A stretch of 64,000 nt of DNA from Roseiarcus sp963813555 (GTDB taxonomy: Bacteria; Pseudomonadota; Alphaproteobacteria; Rhizobiales; Beijerinckiaceae), in assembly GCA_963813555.1 (NCBI GenBank), contig CAWEZX010000009.1:124001-188000 (forward strand). Direction: 5' to 3'. How positions within the stretch are numbered: the first letter of the stretch is position 1; each line of letters begins with the position of its first letter. The translations under genes were made by a program, and so were the position numbers. Of the stretch, positions 1-8,063 are shown piece after piece. Under the pieces are notes generated by a model that was not told the DNA's origin, ran no database searches, and saw nothing but the letters and a program-made list of their open reading frames with translations.

Positions 1-401
1 CGCCACATGGGCGTTGAGAGGCGCGAATCGAGCGCGGGCGTCCTCTGGAGCGGGGGGCATGGAGGTCCGAATAGATGACATGGCAATTGATGTTATGTCA
101 GCGATTCGGTGCGGATCGCGCGGAGGCGCCCGGGCAGGCGATCGATCGTTGGTGAGCCGCGCGTCGGTCGGCGACGAGCTGCCAAGCGCCAAGCCTAATT
201 ACACGGCGAGGGCGGCGTTCCCGCGCCCCTCAATGGCGATTGTCACAGCGGCGTCAAACGGTCGCAGTCCAATCGCGGGGGCGTCGCCCGATAGTTGCCC
301 TGAAGTTGTGATCGATTGCGACCGATCCAGGGCGTCACGCATTCGCTCGACTTTGACGTCCGACCCATTTGGCTCAGCTCGGTGAGCCTATCGGAGATAC
401 G
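1..401. other. No convincing gene before the copper locus
   Basis: An open frame exists on the plus strand from position 14 to 385, but it has no recognisable domain, no good ribosome binding site and an Arg/Ser-rich composition typical of chance frames in GC-rich DNA. I see no RNA gene here. The promoter of the following periplasmic protein presumably lies in the last 100 bases. Confidence 0.5.
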
Positions 402-1103
402 ATGATGAGACACATTCTTCTCCCTTTCGCAGCGCTCGCTGCTTGGACATTCGCTCCCGCCGCCCAAGCCGCCGCGGATGAATCGTCTCAACCGGCGATG
501 GAGAGGATGCAGCATTGGGCCGCGGACCACGAGGCGCTGCTTGACGCCGGGCTCGCTGGTCTCAAGGCGGGCCTCAAACTGACCTCGGACCAGGACAAGC
601 TCTGGCCGCCGTTTGAAACGGCGGTTCGCGACGCCGCGAAGCTGCATATGGAACAGATGAAGTCCATGATGGAGCGCATGCAGAAAATGCATGAAATGAT
701 GCAAAGCATGGAAAAATCCGAAGACATGAAGGAAGCGCCCGCGCCCGGCCAAGCCGTCTCCCCAATTGACCGACTGGAGACCCTTGGGAAACACTTGTCC
801 GAGCGCGGCGCCGCGATCGAAAAAGTCGCCGACGCCGCCAAACCCCTATACGCAAGCCTTGATGATTCCCAGAAGAGACTGTTCGTCCTGCTCGGCCGGG
901 AAATGTTCATGATGGGACATGGTCATCGCGGCATGGGCATGATGCGCGGCGGGATGGGGATGATGCGCGGGGGAATGGGAATGATGGGCGGGATGGGGAT
1001 GATGGGTCACGGCGACATGGAAATGATGGGCCGGAAGTCCGAAAAAATGGCCCCGATGGAAAACCAACGTGACGAAGAAGACAATGATTCGGACGACGAC
1101 TAG
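402..1103 (+). CDS. Periplasmic Spy/CpxP-like (LTXXQ) protein with Met/His-rich tail
   Basis: 233-residue protein with an N-terminal signal peptide (hydrophobic to about residue 24, AQA cleavage region). It has one LTSDQ motif at residues 60-64, matching the LTXXQ motif of the Spy/CpxP periplasmic family, and a Met-rich amphipathic stretch at 83-110. Residues 168-210 are a run of GMGMMRG-type repeats with interspersed GHG, the kind of Met/His cluster that binds Cu(I) or Cu(II). The tail is strongly acidic. The ATG at 402 follows GGAGATAC; an upstream in-frame TTG at 369 has no such site. It is followed on the other strand by DUF305, DUF302 and copper ATPase genes, so a periplasmic copper-binding or chaperone role is inferred. 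The Spy-like fold is suggested by motif only. Confidence 0.8.
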   Translation: MMRHILLPFAALAAWTFAPAAQAAADESSQPAMERMQHWAADHEALLDAGLAGLKAGLKLTSDQDKLWPPFETAVRDAAKLHMEQMKSMMERMQKMHEMMQSMEKSEDMKEAPAPGQAVSPIDRLETLGKHLSERGAAIEKVADAAKPLYASLDDSQKRLFVLLGREMFMMGHGHRGMGMMRGGMGMMRGGMGMMGGMGMMGHGDMEMMGRKSEKMAPMENQRDEEDNDSDDD

Positions 1104-1291
1104 CCCAAGCCAGGCCTTCCGACGGAGCACCGTCACCGCGGCTACTGCCCTGCCGGCAGCATGAGGTTGAACGCTAAATAGAAGGTGCCTGCAGGCGGAA
1201 AGAAGGCTCTGCGGTAGCTGCGCATCCGCCAGCGACGGCCGGCGCGTAGCGGATTAGGCGGGCGCGCGCCTGTCCGTGATGCACCGGCTGG

Positions 1292-1666
1292 TTACTTGCC
1301 GTTTTTCTCCAGCCAAGCCTTCATCTGCGCGATCTCTTTTTCTTGCGCGGCGACGATGTCAGTCGCCAATTGGCGCAGTTCGGGGTCGGTCCCGTATTGC
1401 AGTTCAACTTTCGCCATGTCGATCGCGCCTTGATGATGCGGGATCATCATCAGAGCGAAATCCTTGTCCGGCTTGCCGGACGGCTTCACATTCATGCCCT
1501 TCATCATGGTTTGCATCGAAGTCGCGAACGCCCTGTCGGCTGGGGTCGCCGCCGGCTTCATCGACATATTCATACCCTTCATGTTGTTCATGTCCTCGGC
1601 GCCGACACTTTGCGCTGATAACAACAATGCGGGCGCGAACACGGCGATAAGCATGGATTTGTTCAT
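1292..1666 (-). CDS. DUF305 family periplasmic protein
   Basis: 124 residues with a signal peptide ending near residue 23 (SVGAED). A Met-rich linker follows (MNNMKGMNMSMKP), then the DUF305 core with its hallmark MMIPHHQGAIDMA at about residues 73-85. DUF305 is a ferritin-like four-helix fold found with copper- and silver-resistance genes in many bacteria. The conserved His pair and Met residues are consistent with metal binding. The upstream sequence on the minus strand carries GGAGGAAAG just before the ATG. It is read in the same direction as the DUF302 and copper ATPase genes to its right, so co-regulation by copper is plausible. The exact biochemical role is unknown. Confidence 0.85.
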   Translation of the reverse strand: MNKSMLIAVFAPALLLSAQSVGAEDMNNMKGMNMSMKPAATPADRAFATSMQTMMKGMNVKPSGKPDKDFALMMIPHHQGAIDMAKVELQYGTDPELRQLATDIVAAQEKEIAQMKAWLEKNGK

Positions 1667-1740
1667 AGCGCTTTCCTCCTGGGCAGCGAGATCGGACCGG
1701 AGTCAGTCCGGTTTTGGCGACGGCTCAATGCTAAATGCGG

Positions 1741-1766
1741 AGGTATTTGATCAGGGCGGCAATGCC
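1741..1766 (-). repeat. 26-bp duplicate of the tail of the small membrane protein gene
   Basis: Positions 1741-1766 are identical to 2282-2307, which encode the C-terminal IAALIKYL segment of the 40-residue membrane protein at 2272-2394. Here the minus-strand reading gives the same tail (ending at a TAG at 1734-1736) but runs into an in-frame stop about 20 codons upstream, with no start codon and no transmembrane segment. It is a decayed second copy lying between DUF305 and DUF302. Confidence 0.7.
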
Positions 1767-1808
1767 GCGCACATTCCACCCATACCCATCAGACTACTCG
1801 CTCTGGAC

Positions 1809-2195
1809 TCACACTTGAGCCACTACGCGAGCGAGTTTGGAGCGCACGACCTGTGCGGCTTCCTTGAGCGCCAAGTTGTCGATCGCCTGCATCGAGGCGA
1901 CGGGATCGATCGCCGCTACTTCGGTTTGTCCATCCCCTGCATCGCGCACCACAACATTGCAGGGCAGCATTGTGCCAACTTTATTCTCCAAACGGAGAGC
2001 TTCATGCGCCAGAGCGGGGTTGCACGCGCCGAGGATGACGTAACTCGGGTAATCGACACCGATCTTTGCTTTCAATGTCTCTTGCACATTAATTTCGGTC
2101 AGTACGCCAAAGCCTTCAGCCTTAAGGGCTTCCTTCGTCCTGGCTACGACCTCGTCAAACGCGAGCGGTAGCAGCCGATTGATGTAGTAATCCAT
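1809..2195 (-). CDS. DUF302 domain protein
   Basis: 128-residue cytoplasmic or peripheral protein matching the DUF302 family over its whole length. It has the pattern FDEVVARTKEALKAEGFGVL near the N-terminus, then YVILGACNPALAHEAL and GTMLPCNVVVRD. The two Cys residues in the latter segments are typical of the family. The ATG at 2195 is preceded by TTGGAGGATTTGTCC, a good ribosome binding site; the alternative upstream TTG start overlaps that site and is rejected. DUF302 genes often sit beside heavy-metal ATPases, DUF305 proteins and small SHOCT-like or membrane proteins. The molecular function is unknown. Confidence 0.85.
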   Translation of the reverse strand: MDYYINRLLPLAFDEVVARTKEALKAEGFGVLTEINVQETLKAKIGVDYPSYVILGACNPALAHEALRLENKVGTMLPCNVVVRDAGDGQTEVAAIDPVASMQAIDNLALKEAAQVVRSKLARVVAQV

Positions 2196-2271
2196 GGACA
2201 AATCCTCCAAAGACAGAACGCTGACCCAAGGGCTGTCTCAGCCGCCCAATCTTGCGCCTGCGATGCGCCGC

Positions 2272-2394
2272 CTAGCTACGCAGGTATTTGATCAGGGCGG
2301 CAATGCCCAACATCAGCGCGACAAAAACCAGCAGCCAGATCAGTCCGGCGCTCCACATCATGGAGCCCCCGAACATTCCGTCGAAACCCATCAT
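2272..2394 (-). CDS. 40-residue single-pass membrane protein in copper locus
   Basis: A short frame, 40 codons plus stop. It reads as a Met/Gly-rich N-terminus (MMGFDGMFGGSMMW), one transmembrane helix of about 20 residues, then a short basic KYLRS tail. A strong site, GAGGAGGACAGGAGC, precedes the double ATG. It lies 21 bases beyond the stop of the copper ATPase on the same strand, so it is probably the second gene of that operon. Tiny Met-rich membrane proteins of this kind accompany copper ATPases in Alphaproteobacteria, where some are annotated as SHOCT-like or copper-associated, but I cannot assign a family. A decayed copy of its last codons lies at 1741. Confidence 0.7.
   Translation of the reverse strand: MMGFDGMFGGSMMWSAGLIWLLVFVALMLGIAALIKYLRS
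2282..2307 (-). repeat. 26-bp repeat, intact copy inside the small membrane protein gene
   Basis: Exact partner of 1741-1766. Bases immediately outside differ on both sides, so identity stops at 26 bp. This copy is within an intact reading frame and is presumably the parent. Confidence 0.8.
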
Positions 2395-2415
2395 GCTCCT
2401 GTCCTCCTCATTTGC

Positions 2416-4761
2416 TCAATGGAGGCGCACGCTCAGCAATCGAAGCGCATTGGCGACAACGCTGACCGAGGAGAGCGACATCGCCAAAGCCGCGATGACC
2501 GGCGACAGCAACAGTCCGAACAGCGGATAAAGCGCGCCAGCGGCGATCGGCACGCCGGCGGCGTTGTAGATGAAGGCGAAGAGCAAGTTCTGGCGGATGT
2601 TGCGCATCGTCGCTTGCGATAGCCGGCGGGCGGCGACGATGCCGCGAAGATCGCCGCTGCGTAGGGTGACGCTCGCGGATTCGATCGCGACATCGGTTCC
2701 CCCACCCATCGCAATCCCGACATCAGCGGCGGCAAGCGCCGGCGCGTCATTGACGCCATCGCCGGCCATGGCGACGACCCGCCCTTCCTTCCGCAACCGT
2801 TCGACGGCTTTCCCCTTATCCTGCGGCAGGATCTCCGCCTCGATTTCCACGATCCCGAGCTTGCGCCCGATCGCTTCCGCGGTCGCCCGATTATCGCCAG
2901 TCAGCATGATGACGCGGACGCCCGTCTCCTTGAGCGCACGAACCGCGTCGGGCGAAGTCTCCTTGACCGGATCGGCGATCGCGATCACGCCGCTGGCCTC
3001 GCCGTCGATCGCAACGAAGATCGCGGTTGCGCCGTCGCTGCGAATTTCGTCCGCGAACGCCTCGAACGGGCCGACGTCGATTCCTTCCGCCCGCATCATG
3101 AGCGGGGCGCCAAGAACGATTTTGCGACCATCGATGGTTCCGGTGACCCCTTTGCCCGCGACGCTGTCGAAGTCCTCAACGCGGCCAAGCGTCAGATCGC
3201 GACCCGCCGCCGCGCGCACGATCGCCGCCGCCAGAGGATGTTCGCTGGCGCGCTCCAGGCTGGCCGCGAATTTGAGCAGCGTTTCCTCGCTAACCCCGGG
3301 CGCGGGCCTTAGCTCCACTACCTTGGGCTTGCCTTCGGTCAGCGTGCCGGTCTTGTCGATGACCAGGGTGTCGACCTTTTCGAGTCGCTCGAGCGCCTCC
3401 GCATTCTTGATCAGCACGCCGGCCTGTGCGCCGCGTCCCACGCCGACCATGATCGACATCGGCGTCGCCAGGCCCAGCGCGCAAGGGCAGGCGATGATCA
3501 GCACCGAGACCGCCGCGACGAGACCATAGGCCAGGCGCGGCTCGGGACCCCAGATCGCCCAGGCGGCGAAGGCGGCGACGGCGACCGCAATAACGAGCGG
3601 TACGAACCAGCCTGAAACCTGATCGGCGAGGCGTTGAATGGGCGCGCGGCTGCGCTGCGCTTGGGCCACCATCTGCACGATCTGCGCGAGCACCGTGTCG
3701 CGGCCAATTCTTTCGGCGCGCATCACGAAGGCCCCGCTCTCGTTCATCGTGCCGCCGATGACCCGGTCGCCGACTGCCTTGCCGACCGGCATCGACTCTC
3801 CGGTCAGCATGGACTCATCGACCGAGCTTCGCCCTTCGATGACTTCACCGTCCAAAGGGACCTTCTCGCCCGGCCGCACGCGTAGCCGATCGCCGATCTT
3901 GACCGCGTCGAGAGCGACCTCCTCGTCCGCGCCGCCCGCGTGAACGAGCTGCGCGGTCTTTGGCGCAAGATCGAGCAGCGCGCGGATCGCGCCGCCGGTC
4001 TGCTCACGCGCCCTGAGTTCGAGCACCTGCCCCAACAGGACGAGTGTCGTGATAGCCGCCGCCGCTTCGAAATAGACCGGGACCGGGCCGTGGGCGCCAC
4101 GGAACGCCGGCGGAAACAGGCCAGGCGCAACCGTCGCGACGACGCTATACGCCCACGCAACGCCGACGCCTAAGGCGATCAGCGTGAACATGTTGAGATT
4201 GCGGGTCTTGAGCGACGCCCAGCCGCGCTCGAAGAACGGCCTTCCCGCCCAGAGCGCAACCGGCGTCGCGAGCGCCAACTGGATCCAGTTGGAAAGCCCT
4301 TCCGGCAAGAACCCATGCAGACCGGCGAGATGCCCGCCCATTGCGAGCGCGAACACGGGGATGGAGAGCGCGAGCGCGATCCAGAAACGCCGCATCATGT
4401 CCACAAGCTCGGCGCTCGGGCCGGTCGCTTCCGCGGCGATTTCCGGCTCCAGCGTCATGCCGCAGATCGAGCAGTACCCTGGATGGTCCTGACGAATCTG
4501 CGGATGCATCGGGCAGGTGTAGATCGCGCCCGAGGGCGCAGATTTCAGCGCTGGGGCGTGCGTCGGGGCCGCCACATATCGCGCGGGGTCGGCGACGAAC
4601 TTTTCGCGGCAGCCGGCGGAGCAGAAATGATAGGTCGCGTCAGCGTGCTCGGCCTTGTGCTTGGCCGTCGCCGGATCGACCGACATGCCGCAAACGGGAT
4701 CCTTCGCGAACGCGCTCTTGGCGTCGGCCAGACTCATCGGCGAATGTTCCTTGTGTTCCAT
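2416..4761 (-). CDS. copA: YHS-type copper-translocating P1B-ATPase
   Basis: 781 residues. In order: a YHS domain (C24, C47, C51); a heavy-metal-binding segment with C83, C97 and C100 (CPMH...YCSICGM); transmembrane helices from about 125; an actuator domain with the TGES motif near 320; the CPC metal-transport motif at 425-427; phosphorylation Asp469 in DKTGTLTEG; the HP motif (SEHPL); GDGVND; and two final helices. There is no classical CxxC HMA domain. This architecture exports Cu(I), or possibly Ag(I), from the cytoplasm with ATP hydrolysis. The ATG at 4761 has no Shine-Dalgarno sequence; the predicted transcript begins at or next to the start codon. The divergent cueR gene and the operator between them indicate induction by copper. 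Confidence 0.93.
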   Translation of the reverse strand: MEHKEHSPMSLADAKSAFAKDPVCGMSVDPATAKHKAEHADATYHFCSAGCREKFVADPARYVAAPTHAPALKSAPSGAIYTCPMHPQIRQDHPGYCSICGMTLEPEIAAEATGPSAELVDMMRRFWIALALSIPVFALAMGGHLAGLHGFLPEGLSNWIQLALATPVALWAGRPFFERGWASLKTRNLNMFTLIALGVGVAWAYSVVATVAPGLFPPAFRGAHGPVPVYFEAAAAITTLVLLGQVLELRAREQTGGAIRALLDLAPKTAQLVHAGGADEEVALDAVKIGDRLRVRPGEKVPLDGEVIEGRSSVDESMLTGESMPVGKAVGDRVIGGTMNESGAFVMRAERIGRDTVLAQIVQMVAQAQRSRAPIQRLADQVSGWFVPLVIAVAVAAFAAWAIWGPEPRLAYGLVAAVSVLIIACPCALGLATPMSIMVGVGRGAQAGVLIKNAEALERLEKVDTLVIDKTGTLTEGKPKVVELRPAPGVSEETLLKFAASLERASEHPLAAAIVRAAAGRDLTLGRVEDFDSVAGKGVTGTIDGRKIVLGAPLMMRAEGIDVGPFEAFADEIRSDGATAIFVAIDGEASGVIAIADPVKETSPDAVRALKETGVRVIMLTGDNRATAEAIGRKLGIVEIEAEILPQDKGKAVERLRKEGRVVAMAGDGVNDAPALAAADVGIAMGGGTDVAIESASVTLRSGDLRGIVAARRLSQATMRNIRQNLLFAFIYNAAGVPIAAGALYPLFGLLLSPVIAALAMSLSSVSVVANALRLLSVRLH

Positions 4762-4769
4762 GAGGGGGA

Positions 4770-4800
4770 GGCGTAAACCTTCCTACCGTGGGAAGGTCAA
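4770..4800 (-). promoter_or_regulatory. CueR operator/promoter of the copper ATPase
   Basis: On the minus strand the sequence reads TTGACC, 19 bases, TACGCC, with the dyad ACCTTCC-N7-GGAAGGT (4777-4797) filling the spacer. This is the same dyad spacing and nearly the same bases as the CueR box of the Escherichia coli copA promoter. The 19-bp spacer is the hallmark of MerR-family activation. Only 8 bases separate the -10 hexamer from the ATG at 4761. Confidence 0.88.
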
Positions 4801-4813
4801 GCGGATTCTCAAC

Positions 4814-5215
4814 GTGAACATCGGCGCGGCGGCGGCTTCGAGCGGCGTCAACGGCAAGATGATCCGCCATTACGAGGCGATCGGCCTGTTGCGTCCCGCC
4901 GAGCGGCGCTCGAACGCTTATCGCGACTACGGCGAGCGCGACATCCACGAACTCAGGTTCATTCGGCGGGCGCGACGGCTTGGTTTTTCGATCGCGGAAA
5001 TTGGCGAACTGCTGGCTCTATGGCGCGATCGCGGCCGCCCGAGCCGCGAAGTCAAGCGCATCGCCGAGACGCATATGGGCGATCTTCAGTCGCGGATCGT
5101 CGAAATGCAGGCCATGGCGAACACGCTTCGAGAGCTCGTCTCCGCCTGCCATGGGGACGATCGTCCCAACTGTCCGATCCTCGATGACCTGGCGCTTCGA
5201 GAGGGCGGCGCCTGA
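4814..5215 (+). CDS. cueR: Copper-responsive MerR-family regulator CueR
   Basis: 133 residues from the GTG at 4814, which gives the usual N-terminus (NIGAAAASSGVNGKMIRHYE). A winged-helix DNA-binding domain occupies residues 1-70 and a dimerisation helix about 75-108. The metal-binding loop has C112 and C120 (CHGDDRPNC), the same spacing and numbering as CueR. The loop lacks the extra Cys pattern of Zn or Hg sensors, so Cu(I), Ag(I) or Au(I) sensing is expected. It activates the divergent ATPase gene by untwisting its 19-bp-spaced promoter. The longer upstream frame back to 4655 overlaps the ATPase gene and the operator and is not believed. No clear ribosome binding site precedes the GTG. Confidence 0.92.
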   Translation: MNIGAAAASSGVNGKMIRHYEAIGLLRPAERRSNAYRDYGERDIHELRFIRRARRLGFSIAEIGELLALWRDRGRPSREVKRIAETHMGDLQSRIVEMQAMANTLRELVSACHGDDRPNCPILDDLALREGGA

Positions 5216-5251
5216 GTCTTCCGGCGGAGCCCTTGCCGGAGGGGCCCGGCT

Positions 5252-6484
5252 TTGCCAAAAGGAGCGCCCATCCCCGGAGACACAATTCCAGTGACCGCCA
5301 TCAAGGCTGCCTTTGAGCGCATCGGCGAGGAAAACGCCTTCGCCGTGCTGGCGAGGGCGGCTGAATTGCAGCGCCAGGGACGCGACATCATCAATCTCGG
5401 CATCGGCCAGCCGGATTTCAAAACGCCGCCGCATATCGTCGAGGCGGCCGTCAAAGCTTTGCGCGACGGCGAGCATGGCTATACCGACGCGACTGGGATT
5501 GCGCCCTTGCGCGAGGCGGTAGCTGAGGATCTGCATCGCAGGCTCGGCGCCGACGTGTCGCCCGATCTCGTTATGATCGTCCCCGGCGGCAAGGTGACGA
5601 TGTTCATGGCGATTGAGATGTTCGGCGAAAAAGGGGTCGACATCGTCTATCCCGATCCGGGCTTTCCGATCTATCGCTCGATGATCGAGTTCACCGGCGC
5701 GCGCCCGATTCCGATCCCGATGCGGGAGGAAAACGGCTTCGCTTTCTCGGCGGAAGAGACGCTGGCGCTGATGACGCCTGAGACCCGCCTCATCATCGTC
5801 AATTCGCCGGCCAATCCGACCGGCGGCGTCACGCCGAAAGAAGAGATCGAGAATCTCGTCGCCGGCCTCGCCCGCTTTCCGAACGCAGCCATCATGTCGG
5901 ACGAGATCTACGGCCAGCTGACTTATGACGGCCTCGCGCATCAGACGCTACTCGCCTATCCGGAAATCCGCGACCGCCTCATCCTGCTCGATGGCTGGTC
6001 GAAGACCTACGCGATGACTGGCTGGCGACTCGGCTATTCCGTATGGCCCAAGGCTTGGCGCGACGTCGCGCGCAAGCTCGCAGTCAACTCCTATTCCTGC
6101 GTCAACTCGGCGGCGCAGTTCGCCGGCATCGCGGCGCTGAAGGGTCCGCAGGATTCGGTCGCGGCCATGCGGGCCGAGTTCGACCGGCGGCGCAAGGCGG
6201 TGACCGCGGGCCTCAATCGATTGCCAGGCGCAAGCGCCGTGGCGCCGAAAGGCGCATTCTACGCTTTTCCGAATGTCTCCCGCACGGGTTGGAAGGCTAA
6301 GCCACTCGCCGCGGCGCTGTTGCAGGATGCGGGCGTGGCCACGATCGGCGGCCCGGACTTCGGCGTCTATGGCGAGGGTTACTTGCGGCTCTCCTACGCC
6401 AACTCGCTGGAAAATATTGAACGCGCACTCGAACGCATCGGGGACTATCTCAGCCGTCCGGCGCGCGTGGCGTCGAGCTCGTGA
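5252..6484 (+). CDS. Class I/II PLP-dependent aminotransferase
   Basis: About 400 residues of the fold-type I aspartate aminotransferase family: NLGIGQPDF near the N-terminus, VIVNSPANPTGG-type motif, SDEIYGQL (the Asp that contacts the PLP pyridine nitrogen), and GWSKTYAMTGWRLGY with the Schiff-base Lys. The C-terminal Arg binds the substrate carboxylate (YLRLSYANS). It transfers amino groups between an amino acid and a 2-oxo acid; substrate specificity cannot be read from sequence. The TTG at 5252 has GGAGGGG seven bases upstream. A GTG at 5291 with GGAGA ten bases upstream is nearly as good and would remove a poorly conserved N-terminal extension. It follows cueR by 36 bases but is unlikely to belong to the copper response. 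Confidence 0.85.
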   Translation: MPKGAPIPGDTIPVTAIKAAFERIGEENAFAVLARAAELQRQGRDIINLGIGQPDFKTPPHIVEAAVKALRDGEHGYTDATGIAPLREAVAEDLHRRLGADVSPDLVMIVPGGKVTMFMAIEMFGEKGVDIVYPDPGFPIYRSMIEFTGARPIPIPMREENGFAFSAEETLALMTPETRLIIVNSPANPTGGVTPKEEIENLVAGLARFPNAAIMSDEIYGQLTYDGLAHQTLLAYPEIRDRLILLDGWSKTYAMTGWRLGYSVWPKAWRDVARKLAVNSYSCVNSAAQFAGIAALKGPQDSVAAMRAEFDRRRKAVTAGLNRLPGASAVAPKGAFYAFPNVSRTGWKAKPLAAALLQDAGVATIGGPDFGVYGEGYLRLSYANSLENIERALERIGDYLSRPARVASSS

Positions 6485-6515
6485 TGGGCTCTTTCATGTC
6501 CTTCTGGGTGACGAA

Positions 6516-6932
6516 GTGATCTTGCGACCCGTTGTCTTTGCAGTCGCCGCGATTGCCTTGTGCCCGTTGGCTCAAGCTGAGGATGCGCATCCGTCACAGG
6601 TCGTTTGCGACGCCGCCAAAATTGGCGCCCGGGAGCTCGCCGAGTGCCTGAGAACCGGCGCCGACCGGGCCGATAGGGACCTGGCGACGGTCGCCGACGC
6701 GGCGATCAAATCGATTGACGCGCGCCAAGGCTTGCTGTCGTCGCAAAAGGCCCGTTGGCGCCGCGCGCTCAATGACGCCCAGGCGCAATGGGTCGCGTGG
6801 CGCGATTCAGAATGTCAGGACGTCGCTCCATTCGAATCAGGCATGGACGCCAAGGGCGGCGATCCGCGCCTGCGCTGCATAATAGACTACGACGCCGAGC
6901 GCGTATCGAGCCTCAAGGCGCGCTATCCTTGA
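6516..6932 (+). CDS. Secreted LprI/DUF1311-like protein
   Basis: About 138 residues with a signal peptide (hydrophobic to CPLAQAED). A small Cys-containing domain follows: VVCDAAK, ELAECL, then WVAWRDSECQDVAPF and RLRCIIDYDAERVSSL. This is the usual ending of the LprI N-terminal/DUF1311 family, some members of which inhibit lysozyme. The four mature Cys residues could form two disulfides in the periplasm. No ATG starts the frame; GTG at 6516 places the signal peptide correctly but lacks a strong ribosome binding site, so the start is uncertain. It stands between the aminotransferase and nudC genes. Confidence 0.7.
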   Translation: MILRPVVFAVAAIALCPLAQAEDAHPSQVVCDAAKIGARELAECLRTGADRADRDLATVADAAIKSIDARQGLLSSQKARWRRALNDAQAQWVAWRDSECQDVAPFESGMDAKGGDPRLRCIIDYDAERVSSLKARYP

Positions 6933-7010
6933 ACTGCGGCCTGAAGCCGCGCTCCACGTGGATTTCCGTCCACGCATTTCTGGTTCAGCGCCGCTGAAGG
7001 AGGTGAAGTC

Positions 7011-7995
7011 TTGGCGACTCTCGAAGGCCTCGGCTTTGCTGTCGATTGGGTAGACCGCGGATCTTATTGGCGCGAGGATCCCGCAAAGGTCGCGGAGCTA
7101 CGCGCTCGCGATGACGCGCGCGCTCTCCTGATCGCTCGCGATATGCCGGTGCTGCGCAATAGCGACAGAGGGCTCGATTCGTTTTTGTCGATGAGCGAAA
7201 TCGAGGCGCTTGGCGGGGCGCAAGTCGAAGCGCTGCTGGGCCTCACAGCAAATCACGCGCCGATTTTCGCCGCGCTGTTGCCTGATGGAGCGGTGGAAAT
7301 GCGCTCGGACTTCGAGCGACGGTTTTCGAGACTTGCGCGTTATGGTCTTGCCGGGTCGCGAAGACCTGAAGCTCGTCGACCTGCGATCGATCGCGATGAG
7401 CGGTGTTGTGCCGCCCGACCAGGCGGCGATGTTGGCCGCGGCCAAAGCGTTGATGCACTGGCACGCGCGGCACCGGTTCTGCTCGAATTGCGGGACGCTC
7501 ACTGAGGTCGCGGTGGCGGGCTGGCGGCGGGATTGCCCTGTTTGCAAAGCCATCCACTTCCCGCGCACCGATCCGGTCGTCATCATGCTTGCAGTCGATG
7601 GCGATGCTTGCGTGCTCGGTCGCCAGCCCAGATTCCCGAAAGGCATGTATTCGGCGCTGGCCGGCTTCGTCGAGCCCGGGGAGACGATCGAGGCTGCTGT
7701 CAGGCGAGAAATCCGCGAGGAAGCCGCCGTCGCCTGCCGGGTGGTGCAATACTTTGCCTCACAGCCATGGCCTTTTCCCGCCTCGTTGATGATCGGCTGC
7801 TTTGCCGAAGCGGAAAGCCGAAACCTGGAGGTTGATCGCGTCGAGCTGGAGGACGCCCGCTGGTTTAGCCGCGATGAAACGATTGCGCTCATCGAACGAC
7901 GCCATCCGGAAGGCCTCATGGCCCCAACTCCGATGGCGATCGCCCATCACTTGCTAAAGCGCTGGGCCTATAAAGGGGTCAGTTTCGACGAGTGA
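7011..7995 (+). pseudogene. nudC: NAD(+)/NADH diphosphatase NudC, one frameshift
   Basis: The two reading frames together give a normal NudC of about 325 residues. The first frame starts at TTG 7011, seven bases after a perfect AGGAGG, and runs to about 7325. The second continues to 7995. Deleting one T from the TTTT at 7322-7325 joins them as DFERRF-RDLRVMVLPG. The second frame has the zinc ribbon (CSNC...CPVC), the Nudix box GFVEPGETIEAAVRREIREE, and the NudC signature SQPWPFPAS. NudC hydrolyses NAD(H) and removes NAD caps from RNA. A true frameshift would abolish activity because all catalytic parts lie downstream; a sequencing error in a homopolymer is the alternative. Confidence 0.85.
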
Positions 7996-8020
7996 CGTTC
8001 GCAATTTTTGCCGCGCGGAC

Positions 8021-8063
8021 AAAAAAAGAGCGGATCGGCTAGGAGGGGGCCCGCCGATCCGCT
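8021..8063 (-). terminator. Rho-independent terminator, minus strand
   Basis: An 11-bp perfect stem (8029-8039 with 8053-8063) is followed on the minus strand by seven T residues (the A run at 8021-8027). It would end transcripts of the carboxypeptidase gene about 300 bases after its stop, or block readthrough into nudC. The plus strand has no T run after the stem. Confidence 0.7.

Noticed and set aside
14..385. 123-codon plus-strand open frame
   Set aside because: Arg/Ser-rich composition, no domain, no ribosome binding site; typical chance frame in GC-rich DNA.
4655..4813. Longer N-terminus for the CueR gene
   Set aside because: It would overlap the ATPase gene and span the CueR operator; family members begin at the GTG at 4814.
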